Notes: generated by a model from the letters alone, not told the origin. Shown: positions 26,035 through 35,899, numbered from the stretch's first letter. The stretch is DNA of 57,444 nucleotides from Psychrobacter sp. PG1 (GCF_014897815.1 NZ_JABUZG010000056.1:1-57444), one strand, 5' to 3'. A program made the numbers and translations.

Positions 26035-26760
26035 GGCATAATCCTATAAAGTAGTAACGCCGTCTTTATTTATTTCTATTATTTTATGGATCTTTTGATA
26101 ATAATTGCCTTCAAAATGAAGTATCACCATTCATGATATAAGCAGTAATCCATAAAATAAGTCAGAAAAAAGCAGGCAGCAATACAAACCGTTATTATAA
26201 CGCGGAAGCGAGCAGGTATAAACTGCTGCTAAGTATGAGACAACAGTAACGCTACAATTTGCAGGGTTGACTGATCGGTAACAGCGCTAAATCCTGATCT
26301 ATTTAAAATATTTCAATCTGACTTATCGTGAATGAAAGCACAGACAACTCTTGTTAGAGCGTGTCTTCAATTCAATCCATCATCCTCTAAAAGGGCTAAA
26401 AAGGGCTAAATTTTGCCAAACATCGTCAAATAGCTTATCAATATCTCGATATTATTTGCGCTACTTTCCTTGTTTGACGGCAATTTATCTCATGTTTATC
26501 ACCATTTTTAAAATGAGGACACGTCCTAGTCACCTAAATTATCAGTGTTAACTGTCATAACCGTAAGATTTTAGTGCTAATTTTGGTGCAAATGGTGCAA
26601 TGCAGGGCAAAGATTGTTATATTTACAGGTTACTTATCTTTTTTGTATTATTTTATCCCCTGCAATGTCGGTCGCTATTATAATAGGCAGTTATTGGCTG
26701 CTCGCATTCGCCACATTTTTATACCGTTTTTGTTGTTTATTTAACTGAGTTCAAATCCTT
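26035..26760. other. intergenic region upstream of argS, holding a MITE
   Basis: About 726 bases without a gene. It contains the 170-bp MITE at 26357-26526. A TATAAT at 26679-26684, about 77 bases before the argS start, is a possible -10. A 67-codon open frame at 26351-26551 lies within the MITE and is not a gene. Confidence 0.5.
26357..26526. repeat. 170-bp MITE-like element, copy 1
   Basis: The segment runs from GAGCGTGTCTTCAATT to its degenerate complement ending in ACACGTCC and is flanked by TA on both sides, a likely TA target duplication. Its interior matches the reverse complement of the element at 53038-53207 over most of its length (for example GGCTAAATTTTGC-AAACATCGTC and TTCCTTGTTT). 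Both copies are exactly 170 bp. It encodes nothing recognisable. Confidence 0.75.
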
Positions 26761-28590
26761 ATGTCACAAGCCCAAATTGATACACTTGCATCACTATTTA
26801 ACGATGCGATTCAAACCCTACAAGCAGATGGCACGTTACCAAGCGATTGGCAAAATAATAGCCAAATCACCCGTACTAAAGACTTAAGCCATGGTGATTT
26901 CGCCAGTAATATCGCGCTGACAGCGGCCAAAGCTGCCAAGGTCAATCCACGACAGCTTGCCGAAAAAATCGTCAATGCGCTGCCTGAAAACCAAGACATT
27001 CGCCAAGTAGAAATCGCAGGTCCAGGCTTTATTAACGTGTTCTTAAATGCGGAAGCCAAATTTGCGGTATTAGATGATGTCTTTGCCTTGCAAGATCGCT
27101 TTGGTTTAAGCGATCAGTTTGACGGGCAAAAAATTCAGGTTGAGTTTGTCTCTGCCAATCCAACGTCAAGTTTGCACGTTGGGCATGGTCGCGGTGCAGC
27201 GTTCGGTATGAGCGTGGCAAACTTGCTGGAAGCGATTGGTTATGACGTCACGCGTGAATATTATGTCAATGACGCCGGTCGTCAAATGGATATCTTGGCG
27301 ACCAGTACCTATTTGCGTTATCTGGAAACCAATGGCGAGCAAATAATCTTCCCAGTCAATGGTTATCAAGGTGATTATGTCAGTGACATCGCCCAAACAT
27401 TAAAAGCGCAACATGGTGATCATTACGTTCATAGCTTTGCAGCAATCGCCAAAGATTTGCCAGCAGATGCTGAGTTTGAGGTCAATGCGGACGGCGAAAA
27501 AACACTGCTATCAGGTGACAAAGAAGCGCATATTGATGGCTTGATTGCCAACAGTAAAGCCTTGCTTGGTGAAGGTTATGAGCTGTTTTTAAATGCGGCA
27601 TTGAGCAGTATTTTAGCCGATATCAAAGATGACTTAAATGACTTTGGTGTGCGCTACGAGTGCTGGTTTAGCGAACGGTCTATTGATAGCGATATTGAGC
27701 CAGTCTTGCAAACCTTAGATGAAAAAGGCTATCTATACGAAAAAGACGGTAATATTTGGTTTAAATCAACCGATTTTGGTGATGAAAAAGACCGTGTTGT
27801 GCGCCGTGCCAATGGTCAATCTACTTATTTTGCTTCTGATATCGCCTATCACAAAAACAAATTTGATCGCGGTTTTGATAAAGTGGTCAATGTTTGGGGT
27901 GCCGATCACCATGGTTATGTGCCACGCGTAAAAGCCGCTTTATTGGCGCTTGGTATTGATGCTGAGCGTTTAGATGTGGTGCTTGTGCAATTTGTTGCAC
28001 TATGGCGTGGTAGTGAAAAAGTGCAAATGTCCTCGCGTTCAGGTCAATTTGTCACCCTGCGTGATTTACGTACCGAAGTTGGTAACGACGCCGCGCGTTT
28101 TTATTATGTCGCCCGTAAGCCTGAAGTGCATATTGATTTTGATTTGGAGCTGGCTAAATCACAAAGCAAAGACAATCAAGTGTATTACATTCAATACGCG
28201 CATGCCCGTGTTTGCCGAGTATTAGAAAAGCTACAAAACAGTGGTCTTGTCGTAGACGATGCGATTGGTTTAGAACATCAAAACTTACTTAGCGCACCAA
28301 ACGAAGACGAGCTGATTAAATTATTAGCAGGATATCCAGCGACGTTATTACGCGCCGCGACGGGTTATGAGCCACATGTTTTGACCAACTATCTTAAAGA
28401 GTTGGCAGCGCTATTTCATGGTTGGTATGACAGCAATCGCATTTTGCCAGTGAGTTTGACCTCAGGTGAGACACCAAGCTCGGATGAGATGGAATTGATG
28501 CAAGCCCGTTTGCGTTTGTCTAAAGCCGTGCGCCAAGTATTGGCCAATGGTCTTAGTTTGTTAGGGTTGTCGGCACCATCTAGCATGTAG
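26761..28590 (+). CDS. argS: arginyl-tRNA synthetase
   Basis: Class I aminoacyl-tRNA synthetase that charges tRNA-Arg. The 609-residue protein has the N-terminal Add-1 domain (to about residue 115), the HIGH-type motif HVGHGRGAAFG (about residues 139-149), YVNDAGRQMDILA, the KMSKS-equivalent QMSSRSGQFVTL (about residues 421-432) and a C-terminal DALR anticodon-binding domain (NYLKELAALFHGWYDSNRIL). The lack of a canonical KMSKS lysine is usual in many ArgS proteins. The start at 26761 has no clear ribosome binding site. The SPOR-domain gene 102 bases downstream commonly follows argS. Confidence 0.96.
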   Translation: MSQAQIDTLASLFNDAIQTLQADGTLPSDWQNNSQITRTKDLSHGDFASNIALTAAKAAKVNPRQLAEKIVNALPENQDIRQVEIAGPGFINVFLNAEAKFAVLDDVFALQDRFGLSDQFDGQKIQVEFVSANPTSSLHVGHGRGAAFGMSVANLLEAIGYDVTREYYVNDAGRQMDILATSTYLRYLETNGEQIIFPVNGYQGDYVSDIAQTLKAQHGDHYVHSFAAIAKDLPADAEFEVNADGEKTLLSGDKEAHIDGLIANSKALLGEGYELFLNAALSSILADIKDDLNDFGVRYECWFSERSIDSDIEPVLQTLDEKGYLYEKDGNIWFKSTDFGDEKDRVVRRANGQSTYFASDIAYHKNKFDRGFDKVVNVWGADHHGYVPRVKAALLALGIDAERLDVVLVQFVALWRGSEKVQMSSRSGQFVTLRDLRTEVGNDAARFYYVARKPEVHIDFDLELAKSQSKDNQVYYIQYAHARVCRVLEKLQNSGLVVDDAIGLEHQNLLSAPNEDELIKLLAGYPATLLRAATGYEPHVLTNYLKELAALFHGWYDSNRILPVSLTSGETPSSDEMELMQARLRLSKAVRQVLANGLSLLGLSAPSSM

Positions 28591-28692
28591 TTTTTTTCTA
28601 GTATATAGTAACTTTCTAACATGTAGTATGAGTATAGATGACTGCCAGCCATAATTTGATGATAGTTAGATTCAGTAGGGAGAACCAGATCC

Positions 28693-29505
28693 ATGCTAGC
28701 CAAAAAACCTAAAGGTGCGACTGAAAAACGCAAAACAAGTAGCGTATCAGGCTTATTGTGGATGTTTGTCGGGGCTGTATTGACCCTTATGATAGGGGTA
28801 TTTATATACTTGTCACCATTATTTGATTTCAGTCCCGCTGACAGCACCGCTGGTAATGATCCTGATCGTCAGGTACAGCCACGTGTCGACACTGATACTG
28901 ATAATGGTGATTATGAGTTCTATGATATTTTGCCCAATCAAGAGATGGCGACTATTCCTGATGAAGATATTGCTGAGACAGGCAATGATCGCATAGGGGA
29001 TATCAGTACCTTTGAGCCTGATGTGGTGGTGACTCAACCTGAAGATGGCTCAGCCAGTCGCAATGATGATACTGGTAACTTTGGTATCTCTGAAAATACA
29101 GTGATTGCGCCCAGTCGTGGCAATAGCGCTGCTACCAGTAATAGCGGCGATGACATTGTGATCGTTGAAGAAGACGCGACCTATGATGGATCGACGCCTG
29201 CTAGTAGCAATAATACGTCCAATAATACGGGCGCAGGTACTGCTAGCGTTCAGGCTGCAAAACCTGCGGCAACTTACATTTTGCAGATCAACAGCTTCGG
29301 TGATGCGGATGAAGCAGATCGCCGCCGTGCTCAAGTGTTGATGGCAGGTGTAGACGCTCGCGTGGTCAAGAATACGACGGGTAATGGTTTGCCAATCTAT
29401 CAAGTTATTTCTCGCCCGATGAATAACCGCCAAGCAGTAACCACTGCTCAGCAGCGCCTACAGAATAACGGTATTGACTCCATTATTGTTGAACAGCGTC
29501 GTTAA
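28693..29505 (+). CDS. SPOR domain-containing membrane protein
   Basis: A 270-residue bitopic protein. A short cytoplasmic N terminus is followed by one membrane segment (about residues 20-41), a long acidic, Asp/Thr/Ser-rich linker (about residues 45-190) and a C-terminal SPOR domain (about residues 194-270: TYILQINSFGDADEADRRRA through IDSIIVEQ). SPOR domains bind denuded peptidoglycan at the division septum, so the product probably acts at the septum like FtsN-type proteins. Position after argS is a recurrent arrangement in Proteobacteria. The GGGAG ribosome binding site is 12 bases upstream. Confidence 0.88.
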   Translation: MLAKKPKGATEKRKTSSVSGLLWMFVGAVLTLMIGVFIYLSPLFDFSPADSTAGNDPDRQVQPRVDTDTDNGDYEFYDILPNQEMATIPDEDIAETGNDRIGDISTFEPDVVVTQPEDGSASRNDDTGNFGISENTVIAPSRGNSAATSNSGDDIVIVEEDATYDGSTPASSNNTSNNTGAGTASVQAAKPAATYILQINSFGDADEADRRRAQVLMAGVDARVVKNTTGNGLPIYQVISRPMNNRQAVTTAQQRLQNNGIDSIIVEQRR

Positions 29506-29546
29506 GTTATGCTGGTTAATGACAGTTATAGTTCTTTATGAATAAT

Positions 29547-29576
29547 AAAAAAAGCGTCGCAATGACGTTTTTTTTA
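29547..29576 (+). terminator. terminator after the SPOR gene
   Basis: AAAAAAAGCGTC and GACGTTTTTTTT enclose a short GCAAT loop. It closes the argS-SPOR unit. Confidence 0.82.
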
Positions 29577-29644
29577 TCTCTGATTTTTAGCAAAGTTATT
29601 TTTCTGTTGGTTTATTACCTTTCATCAAAAATTTTATAAAGAGC

Positions 29645-30745
29645 ATGGCTATGACAGTCTCTCATTTAGCAACACCGCTTACTGGCTTTATTAAAGCATT
29701 TTTCCAAAAGTATTTTATTGATGCGTTTACTGGTATGGCTTTAGGGCTATTTGTCACATTGATTGCTGGTCTAATCATCTCGCAAATCGGTGGCTGGTTA
29801 GATTTGCCCGCATTGGTTGCGGTGGGCAAGCTTGCCTCAGTACTAATGGGTGCGGGTATCGGAGTAGGTATCGCCTATTACCTTAAAGCACCGACGCTCG
29901 TCATGCTCAGCTGCTTGGTGGCGGGTATGCTTGGCGCACACTCTGAAGCATTAATGGCAGGGACGTTATTTACGCCCCAAGTAGGCGGACCTGCGACCTT
30001 TGCCGCCTTACCGGGCAATCCGATAGGGGCGTATTTGACCTCGGTATTTGCTTATCGTGCTGGTACTTGGGTCGCTGGCAAAACCAAGCTCGATATTCTA
30101 TTGGTTCCTTTATTGGTATGCGCGGTAGCATTAGCAGTTTGCGCCCTATTGAATCCACCTATCGTCGCTGCGGTCGCTGCCATTGGTCAAGGTATTCAAG
30201 CGGCCACTGAGTTACAGCCTCTGTTAATGGGTATTGTGATTGCAGTGGTGGTGGGTATTTTATTGACATTGCCAACGTCCAGCGCTGCTATTTGTATCGC
30301 AATTGGGCTTGGTGGCGTAGCAGGCGGGGCAGCAGTGGTAGGCTGTGCGGCACACATGATTGGTTTTGCCGTTGCAAGCTTTAAAGACAACGGCGTCAGT
30401 GGCGTAATATCTCAAGGTCTGGGCACCAGTATGCTACAGATTCCTAATGTATTAAAAAAACCGCTGGTGTTGTTGCCTGCTGTGATTGCCAGCGCCATCG
30501 TTGGTCCTATTGCGACAGTAGGTTTTGGACTGGCATGTACAGCAACGGGTGCGGGTATGGGTACCGCCGGATTGGTCGGCGTATTTGGAGTGATTGAAGC
30601 GTCACAAGAAATCATGAGTAGTACTCAGTTATGGACAGCGATTATTTTGTTGATGTTTGTATTACCTGCCCTAATTGCAGGGGTGGTCGCTCATGTGATG
30701 CGCCGCGTGGGCTGGCTGGTTGATGGTGATATGAAATTGCCTTAA
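29645..30745 (+). CDS. PTS EIIC-like membrane permease (PTS_EIIC_2 family)
   Basis: A 366-residue integral membrane protein with about nine hydrophobic segments. The sequence fits the PTS_EIIC_2 family: an early ALGLFVTLIAGLIISQIG segment, AKGAPTLVML-like KAPTLVMLSCLVAGMLGAHSEAL, PGNPIGAYLTSVFAYRAGTWVAGKTKLDI, and LPTSSAAICIAIGLGG. No EIIA or EIIB domain is fused or adjacent, so sugar phosphotransfer is unproven; some family members are stand-alone permeases of unknown substrate. Two ATGs (29645 and 29651) are possible starts. Terminators bracket it, so it is a single-gene unit. Confidence 0.82.
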   Translation: MAMTVSHLATPLTGFIKAFFQKYFIDAFTGMALGLFVTLIAGLIISQIGGWLDLPALVAVGKLASVLMGAGIGVGIAYYLKAPTLVMLSCLVAGMLGAHSEALMAGTLFTPQVGGPATFAALPGNPIGAYLTSVFAYRAGTWVAGKTKLDILLVPLLVCAVALAVCALLNPPIVAAVAAIGQGIQAATELQPLLMGIVIAVVVGILLTLPTSSAAICIAIGLGGVAGGAAVVGCAAHMIGFAVASFKDNGVSGVISQGLGTSMLQIPNVLKKPLVLLPAVIASAIVGPIATVGFGLACTATGAGMGTAGLVGVFGVIEASQEIMSSTQLWTAIILLMFVLPALIAGVVAHVMRRVGWLVDGDMKLP

Positions 30746-30786
30746 ATTAGAGATAAAGGACGCAAATTGTCCTAACTGTCCATAAT

Positions 30787-30821
30787 AAAAAAGCCCAGCT
30801 ATTAAATAACTGGGCTTTTTT
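30787..30821. terminator. bidirectional terminator, EIIC-like gene / cytochrome
   Basis: AAAAAAGCCCAG (30787-30798) pairs with CTGGGCTTTTTT (30810-30821). It lies between two converging genes and works for both. Confidence 0.9.
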
Positions 30822-30847
30822 ATGGTAATTTTTAAAGGTGCTTAAAA

Positions 30848-31798
30848 CTAGCGGCGTACATCTTTAGGGGCATCACCATTGGGCCAGTCTTTGTCTTTGT
30901 TGGCTTTGATAGGTCGCGGCAGATGGGTAAAGTAAGCGGCAATATCGACCGCTTCTTGGTCACTAAGCGAGTTACCTTGACCAAAGGGCATTTTGCCTTT
31001 GATAAAGGCAGCTGCTGTATAAGTTCGCGCCATACCTGCACCATCGTTGAAGGACTTGTCTCCAGCTACTGCTGGATAGATATAAGTGCCATCGTCATTA
31101 TATTGACCTTCGCCATTTTCACCATGGCAAACGCTACATTTTTCAGCAAACAGCTTTTTGCCATTGTCCGTATTTGGCTCTAAAGTTTTGTCTACCTTAA
31201 CAAAACCGCGACCTTCAGGCGAGACGCCATAAGGCAAGCCCTGTGATAGCCAGCTCATATAAGACACCATCGCATTCATATCATCTGAACCTAGGTCAAG
31301 TGCTTTGCCATTCATTGAGCGTTCAAAACAGCCATTGATGCGCTCTTGTATTGAATTAACGCGACCAGCACGTGACCGATAAATAGGATAAATGCCCGGC
31401 ATGCCATTCCAAGGCGCTGCGTAAGCCTCTGAGCCGTTACCCAAGTGACAGCTGGTACAGTTCAACTGGTTGCCGACATTGTCAGGCATCTCTTTATAAG
31501 TATGATTGGCGATTTGTAAGCCGCGACGTACTGCTGCGCCAAACTCATCATCTGGAATAGTGGATTCATCTGGCATGCTAACGGTCAGTTTGGCGCTTGG
31601 ATTTGCAGCCATCTCGTCTTTAATTTCTGCGGCACGTGCCTCAAGTGACTTAACACGGGCTAATGCTTCAGCTTCTTCGACACGGTCGACAGCCTTAGTA
31701 TCTGATTCACTACAGCCTGACAGGCTAACTGCACCAATAGCAAAGATAGCAGCCAGTAAAACGGAGGAAGAGGGTTTGACCCTTAAAAGTATTTTCAT
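30848..31798 (-). CDS. tsdA: diheme c-type cytochrome, thiosulfate dehydrogenase (TsdA)-like, predicted lipoprotein
   Basis: Predicted to oxidise thiosulfate to tetrathionate or the reverse, on the periplasmic side. The 316-residue protein has two heme c sites, CTSCH at residues 114-118 and CSVCH at 221-225. Between them, Cys157 in the segment RINGCFERSMNG is a good candidate for the unusual cysteine ligand of the active-site heme that defines TsdA. TsdA is known in Allochromatium, Campylobacter and Psychrobacter. The N terminus is a signal with a lipobox (LSGC, Cys29), followed by a charged helix (residues 36-66). The symbol is a family-level assignment. It is alone, with AAGGA upstream, and has no adjacent TsdB. 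Confidence 0.78.
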   Translation of the reverse strand: MKILLRVKPSSSVLLAAIFAIGAVSLSGCSESDTKAVDRVEEAEALARVKSLEARAAEIKDEMAANPSAKLTVSMPDESTIPDDEFGAAVRRGLQIANHTYKEMPDNVGNQLNCTSCHLGNGSEAYAAPWNGMPGIYPIYRSRAGRVNSIQERINGCFERSMNGKALDLGSDDMNAMVSYMSWLSQGLPYGVSPEGRGFVKVDKTLEPNTDNGKKLFAEKCSVCHGENGEGQYNDDGTYIYPAVAGDKSFNDGAGMARTYTAAAFIKGKMPFGQGNSLSDQEAVDIAAYFTHLPRPIKANKDKDWPNGDAPKDVRR

Positions 31799-32063
31799 TG
31801 GAATATCCTTATTATCAAAAATAATATGTAATAATATATTTTTATGATAATTTAGCTGTCAGAATGACAGAAGTAATCTTAATTTTTGTGCAAAAAATCT
31901 GAATGAGTCATCAATCTGTAAGTTGCTAGAAACATAATTGTACCAAATATTAAATACTTAAAGTATATAAATAGATAAAGTGTTTTGGCTTTAGAGTGAT
32001 ATGAATTAATTTCATACCGTATGAAGAACGATATTGAAAGACAGTATTGAAATTCTATCGATC
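31799..32063. other. intergenic region upstream of the cytochrome gene
   Basis: AT-rich noncoding DNA that should contain the promoter of the cytochrome gene on the minus strand. Nothing else is recognisable before the terminator at 32064. Confidence 0.4.
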
Positions 32064-32104
32064 AAAAAAGCGCTTAAATATTATCAATATTTAAGCGCTT
32101 TTTT
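32064..32104. terminator. terminator of the SDR gene, symmetrical
   Basis: A 19-bp perfect stem (AAAAAAGCGCTTAAATATT and its complement, 32064-32082 and 32086-32104) has a 3-base loop and A/T tails on both sides. It lies just after the SDR stop on the minus strand. Confidence 0.9.
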
Positions 32105-32128
32105 GTGGGCAAATACTCTTAGAATATA

Positions 32129-33139
32129 TTATTTTGGTGTGCTTGGTTTTTTATGGCGGCGTGGTTTGAGCTTACGAGAGAGCGTATGGACATCGTTCAA
32201 TATTTGACTGTATGTCGCTGGAAAGACACGCTGTACCGCGTCGATTATTTTGGCATCATTGCCAATCAGACAGCGCGGTTGATTGGTCGCGGCAGCCTGC
32301 AAAATAATCAAAGCGGCATTGCTTGCATCAAATTTCAGGAATTTATTAAAGCTCTGAATGGCTTTGGGGCCAGTACGCATGCCAATATCATTGATACTAT
32401 CATTGCCACGGGCACTATTGGCAATATTGGTTTTAATCCCGCCGGGATGAATGCAGGTCGCTGACACACCGCAGCGCTGAATATCTAGCTCTTGACGCAA
32501 GCTTTCAGTAAAGCCGCGTACAGCAAATTTACTGGCGTTATACGCAGATTGTGACGGCTGCGCGGTTAAGCCAAACAGGCTTGAGATATTAATGATGTGA
32601 CCATGCTCGTTAAATTGGCGCGATCTGTTTTTTTTGCTGCCATTCGTCGATTCGCTTTGTTTGACACTATTTTTAATCAATGGCAAAAATGCCTTGGTGC
32701 CATAGACCACACCCCAAAAATTGATGTCCATCACCCATTCAAGCTCGCTAATGCTACTGCCTTCTACGGTCGAATATAGCGCCACGCCTGCATTATTAAA
32801 GATGAAGTTCACTTTGCCATGGTCTGCCATGACGCTATCTGCCCACGCTTCCACGGCTTTATTGTCTGAGACATCAAGTACTGTCATGGTCGCTTTGATA
32901 TTATAACCGACGAGCAATTCTTTGGTCTGTGCCAGTTGCACCGCGTTGATATCAGAGAGCGCCACGTGGCAGCCCATCTTTGCCAAATGAATAGCCAACT
33001 CGCGCCCCATACCAGAGCCAGCACCCGTAATAGCCGCGACATGATTATGATAATAAGGCGCAATATCTTGGTCTGTCGTGGTATGAAAAGGCAAATGTTG
33101 ACGTAATGAGGTTGCGATAGAAGTAACATTGTTAAGCAT
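32129..33139 (-). CDS. short-chain dehydrogenase/reductase family oxidoreductase
   Basis: NAD(P)-dependent oxidoreductase of the classical SDR family, 336 residues. The cofactor motif TGAGSGMG is at about residues 37-44, NNAGVALYS lies in the middle, and the catalytic Ser and Tyr-Lys are in INISSLFGL and YNASKFAVRGF. An acidic residue after the second strand (ALSDIN) suggests NAD rather than NADP, though this is only a tendency. A ~30-residue N-terminal leader and a hydrophilic insert before the catalytic serine (KQSESTNGSKKNRSRQ) lengthen it beyond the usual ~250. The substrate is unknown. It is a single gene with AAAGGA upstream. Confidence 0.88.
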   Translation of the reverse strand: MLNNVTSIATSLRQHLPFHTTTDQDIAPYYHNHVAAITGAGSGMGRELAIHLAKMGCHVALSDINAVQLAQTKELLVGYNIKATMTVLDVSDNKAVEAWADSVMADHGKVNFIFNNAGVALYSTVEGSSISELEWVMDINFWGVVYGTKAFLPLIKNSVKQSESTNGSKKNRSRQFNEHGHIINISSLFGLTAQPSQSAYNASKFAVRGFTESLRQELDIQRCGVSATCIHPGGIKTNIANSARGNDSINDIGMRTGPKAIQSFNKFLKFDASNAALIILQAAATNQPRCLIGNDAKIIDAVQRVFPATYSQILNDVHTLSRKLKPRRHKKPSTPK

Positions 33140-33289
33140 GATAAACAGTCCTTTGTTTCATCAGTGATAGGTGTTGGTAGCACATTTACCTTAGCATGCT
33201 TTGTGGTTTTAGCTGTGAACGATTGATAGACGCCGCTGTCACTTTACCCATACATTGGCTGTCGTAAAAAGATCATAAGTGAGCAGCCA

Positions 33290-33322
33290 TAAAAAAACGT
33301 CTAGCATAAGATATGCTAGACG
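33290..33322 (-). terminator. terminator of clpX
   Basis: CGTCTAGCAT (33298-33307) pairs with ATGCTAGACG (33313-33322); on the minus strand the stem is followed by a T-run of about eight. It ends the tig-clpP-clpX region. Confidence 0.9.
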
Positions 33323-33364
33323 CCTTTACTTCAATGACAGTTTTAATAAAGCTGATAACCACCG

Positions 33365-34678
33365 CTAAGCATCTATCGCTATTTGCTCTGAGTCGTCGGT
33401 AGAAAAGATGATTTCAGGTGTTTTACCTTCATTAATCACTTGCTCGTCGACGATGACAGTCTTGGCATTCTTCATCGAAGGCAACTCGTACATGGTCTCA
33501 AGGAGCGCATTTTCAACGATAGAACGCAAACCACGAGCACCAGTCTTACGCGCCATGGCTTTTTTGGCAATCGCATCGAGCGCTTCTTTGGTAAAGCTAA
33601 TGTCAGCGCCTTCCATATCGAATAGATACTTATATTGCTTAACCAAGGCGTTTTTTGGTTCCGTCAATATCTGAACTAATGCGTCCTCGTCCAGCTCTGT
33701 GAGTGCAGCGAGAACAGGAAGACGACCGATGAGCTCAGGAATAAGCCCAAATTTGATCAAATCTTCAGGCTCTACTTGTTGCAGTAATTCTGAGCTGCGT
33801 TTGCTATCGTCTTTTGAGCTGACATCCGCATTAAAGCCAATACCGCCTTTTTCTGTACGCTGCTGAATAACCGCATCAAGACCGGCAAACGCCCCGCCGA
33901 CGATGATTAAGATGTTACTCGTATCAACTTGGATCAGCTCTTGCTGTGGATGTTTGCGCCCACCGTGCGGCGGAATGGCAGCAACCGTACCTTCGATAAG
34001 CTTTAGCAACGCTTGCTGTACGCCTTCGCCTGACACATCACGGGTGATAGACGGGTTGTCGCCTTTCTTACTGATTTTATCAATCTCATCGATATAGATG
34101 ATGCCTTGTTCCGCTTTACTGACATCATAATCTGATGCTTGCAAAAGTTTTTGCACGATGTTTTCGACATCTTCACCGACATAACCTGCTTCGGTCAAGG
34201 TCGTCGCATCGGCCATTGCAAAAGGCACATCCAGTAGACGCGCCAAGGTTTGCGCCAGCAAGGTCTTACCAGAACCCGTTGGGCCAATCAGTAAGATATT
34301 GCTCTTAGCCAACTCAACCATGGCATCGTCAGCGCCAATCTTCGCTTTTTTGCTGTCATTGGCTAAGGTTTGGCTAACTTTTAGACGCTTATAATGGTTA
34401 TAAACGGCAACTGCTAGTGCTTTTTTAGCAGCGTCTTGTCCAATGACGTATTCATCAAGCTTGGCACGCAGCTCTTTTGGCGTTGGTAGCTTTTTATTGA
34501 CCCAAGAAGTATCAATGTCGCTCTCATCATCACCATCTTCGGCGCTATCAGCGATTAAATCGGTACATAGCTCAATACATTCATTACAGATATTGGCATC
34601 GTCAGCGGCAATCAGCTGCTGTACATCGCTTTTGGCTTTGCCGCAAAACGAGCAATGCGGGGTGTTATCTTCTGCCAT
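33365..34678 (-). CDS. clpX: ATP-dependent Clp protease ATP-binding subunit ClpX
   Basis: AAA+ unfoldase that selects tagged proteins and feeds them to ClpP. The 437-residue protein has the N-terminal C4 zinc domain ([11 protein letters not shown] through CNECIELC), Walker A GPTGSGKT (about residues 138-145), Walker [11 protein letters not shown] and the sensor and C-terminal regions of the family ([12 protein letters not shown] and [11 protein letters not shown]). The start has AGGAG upstream. clpP is 115 bases upstream on the same strand, and trigger factor precedes that, the usual order. Confidence 0.97.
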   Translation of the reverse strand: MAEDNTPHCSFCGKAKSDVQQLIAADDANICNECIELCTDLIADSAEDGDDESDIDTSWVNKKLPTPKELRAKLDEYVIGQDAAKKALAVAVYNHYKRLKVSQTLANDSKKAKIGADDAMVELAKSNILLIGPTGSGKTLLAQTLARLLDVPFAMADATTLTEAGYVGEDVENIVQKLLQASDYDVSKAEQGIIYIDEIDKISKKGDNPSITRDVSGEGVQQALLKLIEGTVAAIPPHGGRKHPQQELIQVDTSNILIIVGGAFAGLDAVIQQRTEKGGIGFNADVSSKDDSKRSSELLQQVEPEDLIKFGLIPELIGRLPVLAALTELDEDALVQILTEPKNALVKQYKYLFDMEGADISFTKEALDAIAKKAMARKTGARGLRSIVENALLETMYELPSMKNAKTVIVDEQVINEGKTPEIIFSTDDSEQIAIDA

Positions 34679-34793
34679 AAAAGGCGCTCCTAAAATTTAA
34701 AACTTACAAATATTTTGATTTTTTACATCAAAGCCAAAACGTATAACGCTCAGGCTTTTGATGCCCATCAAAGCTTTTGCTCTTATGCGGTAA

Positions 34794-35498
34794 TTATAAA
34801 GAAGTAGGGCGGCGCTCTAATACTTCATCAACCAGACCGTATTCTTTGGCTTCTTTCGCATCTAACCAAAAGTCACGCTCAACGTCTTTTTCAATTTTCT
34901 CTAATGGTTGACCAGTACGTTCTGCCAAAATCTCATTTAAACGGGCACGCGTTTTTAGAATTTCACGCGCATTAATTTCGATATCGGTTGCTTGACCTTG
35001 CGCGCCGCCTGAAGGCTGATGAATCATGACACGAGCATTGGCAAGAGAGTAACGCTTGCCTTTTTGACCAGCCGCTAATAAGAATGAACCCATGCTATAA
35101 GCGCCGCCCATACAGATGGTCGATACTTCAGGTTTGATAAAGTTCATGGTATCAAAGATTGCCAAGCCTGCACTCACTGAGCCGCCTGGTGAATTGATAT
35201 ACAAATGAATGTCTTTGTCTGGGTTTTCTGCTTCTAAAAATAGCAACTGTGCGACGATTAGATTGGCCATATGGTCTTCGACTTGACCGGTCAAAAAGAT
35301 AACGCGCTCACGCAATAGACGAGAGAAAATATCAAACGAGCGTTCACCGCGAGAGGATTGTTCAACGACCATTGGCACTAATGCTGCATGCGCAGCTTGA
35401 GGGGCGCTTTGGGTATATTGCATGCCTTGTGCGTCATTGTGCGCACTCATCAGCATATCAAAATGTGGGTTGGCAGTGATGCGATCATAATCTGTCAT
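34794..35498 (-). CDS. clpP: ATP-dependent Clp protease proteolytic subunit
   Basis: Serine protease subunit that forms the ClpP barrel. The catalytic serine is in [11 protein letters not shown], the histidine in MIHQPSGG, and the aspartate lies in the C-terminal [19 protein letters not shown] region. At 234 residues it has a ~35-residue N-terminal segment before [22 protein letters not shown], probably the processed propeptide. The ATG has AGGACA upstream. The region before it holds the tig terminator and then a likely clpP promoter. Confidence 0.97.
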   Translation of the reverse strand: MTDYDRITANPHFDMLMSAHNDAQGMQYTQSAPQAAHAALVPMVVEQSSRGERSFDIFSRLLRERVIFLTGQVEDHMANLIVAQLLFLEAENPDKDIHLYINSPGGSVSAGLAIFDTMNFIKPEVSTICMGGAYSMGSFLLAAGQKGKRYSLANARVMIHQPSGGAQGQATDIEINAREILKTRARLNEILAERTGQPLEKIEKDVERDFWLDAKEAKEYGLVDEVLERRPTSL

Positions 35499-35828
35499 AA
35501 AGATGTCCTGTTTATAAGTACATAAAATAAAGGGATTGAAGCTAGCGAGCGGCTACGCTTGTATGGCTGCTCATCATGCTAGATGTTGCCGCTTTTTAAT
35601 AATATTCGCTGGCTGAAATAATAAGCGCCAGATATCGCTAAAAATAATTGAGCTAATGGTAACTTTTTTATTGAGGCAATAGTAACTTTTTCATGTGAAA
35701 AATAATTTTCTATTTATAACATGAGTGCTATTAATAAAATGATTGACTCACTATTAATAAGGCGTCTGTAACCATTTATCAAGGGGCTTGGTGATAAACT
35801 GTCCATAAAGATAGCATATAAATCCCCA

Positions 35829-35860
35829 ATAAAAATGCCCTAACACATATGTTAGAGCAT
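35829..35860 (-). terminator. terminator between tig and clpP
   Basis: On the minus strand, ATGCTCTAAC and GTTAGGGCAT form a stem with one mismatch position and a 6-base loop, followed by TTTTATT. It lies about 90 bases after the tig stop. Together with the 330 bases remaining before clpP it suggests that clpP has its own promoter; that remaining stretch shows no other recognisable feature. Confidence 0.75.
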
Positions 35861-35890
35861 TGCGTTAGAGCATTATGTTAGAGCGTGTTT
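35852..35890. repeat. three tandem 13-base units beginning TTAGAGC
   Basis: TTAGAGCATTGCG, TTAGAGCATTATG and TTAGAGCGTGTTT follow one another at 35852, 35865 and 35878. The first unit forms one arm of the tig terminator. Confidence 0.6.
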
Positions 35891-35899
35891 AGATTGAGA

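Noticed and set aside
26351..26551. Small protein gene of 66 residues
   Set aside because: It lies almost exactly over the 170-bp MITE, has no good ribosome binding site and no recognisable protein features.
26745..26760. T-loop-like GTTCAAATCC suggesting a tRNA before argS
   Set aside because: No matching acceptor, D-arm or anticodon arm can be formed upstream; it is a chance match.
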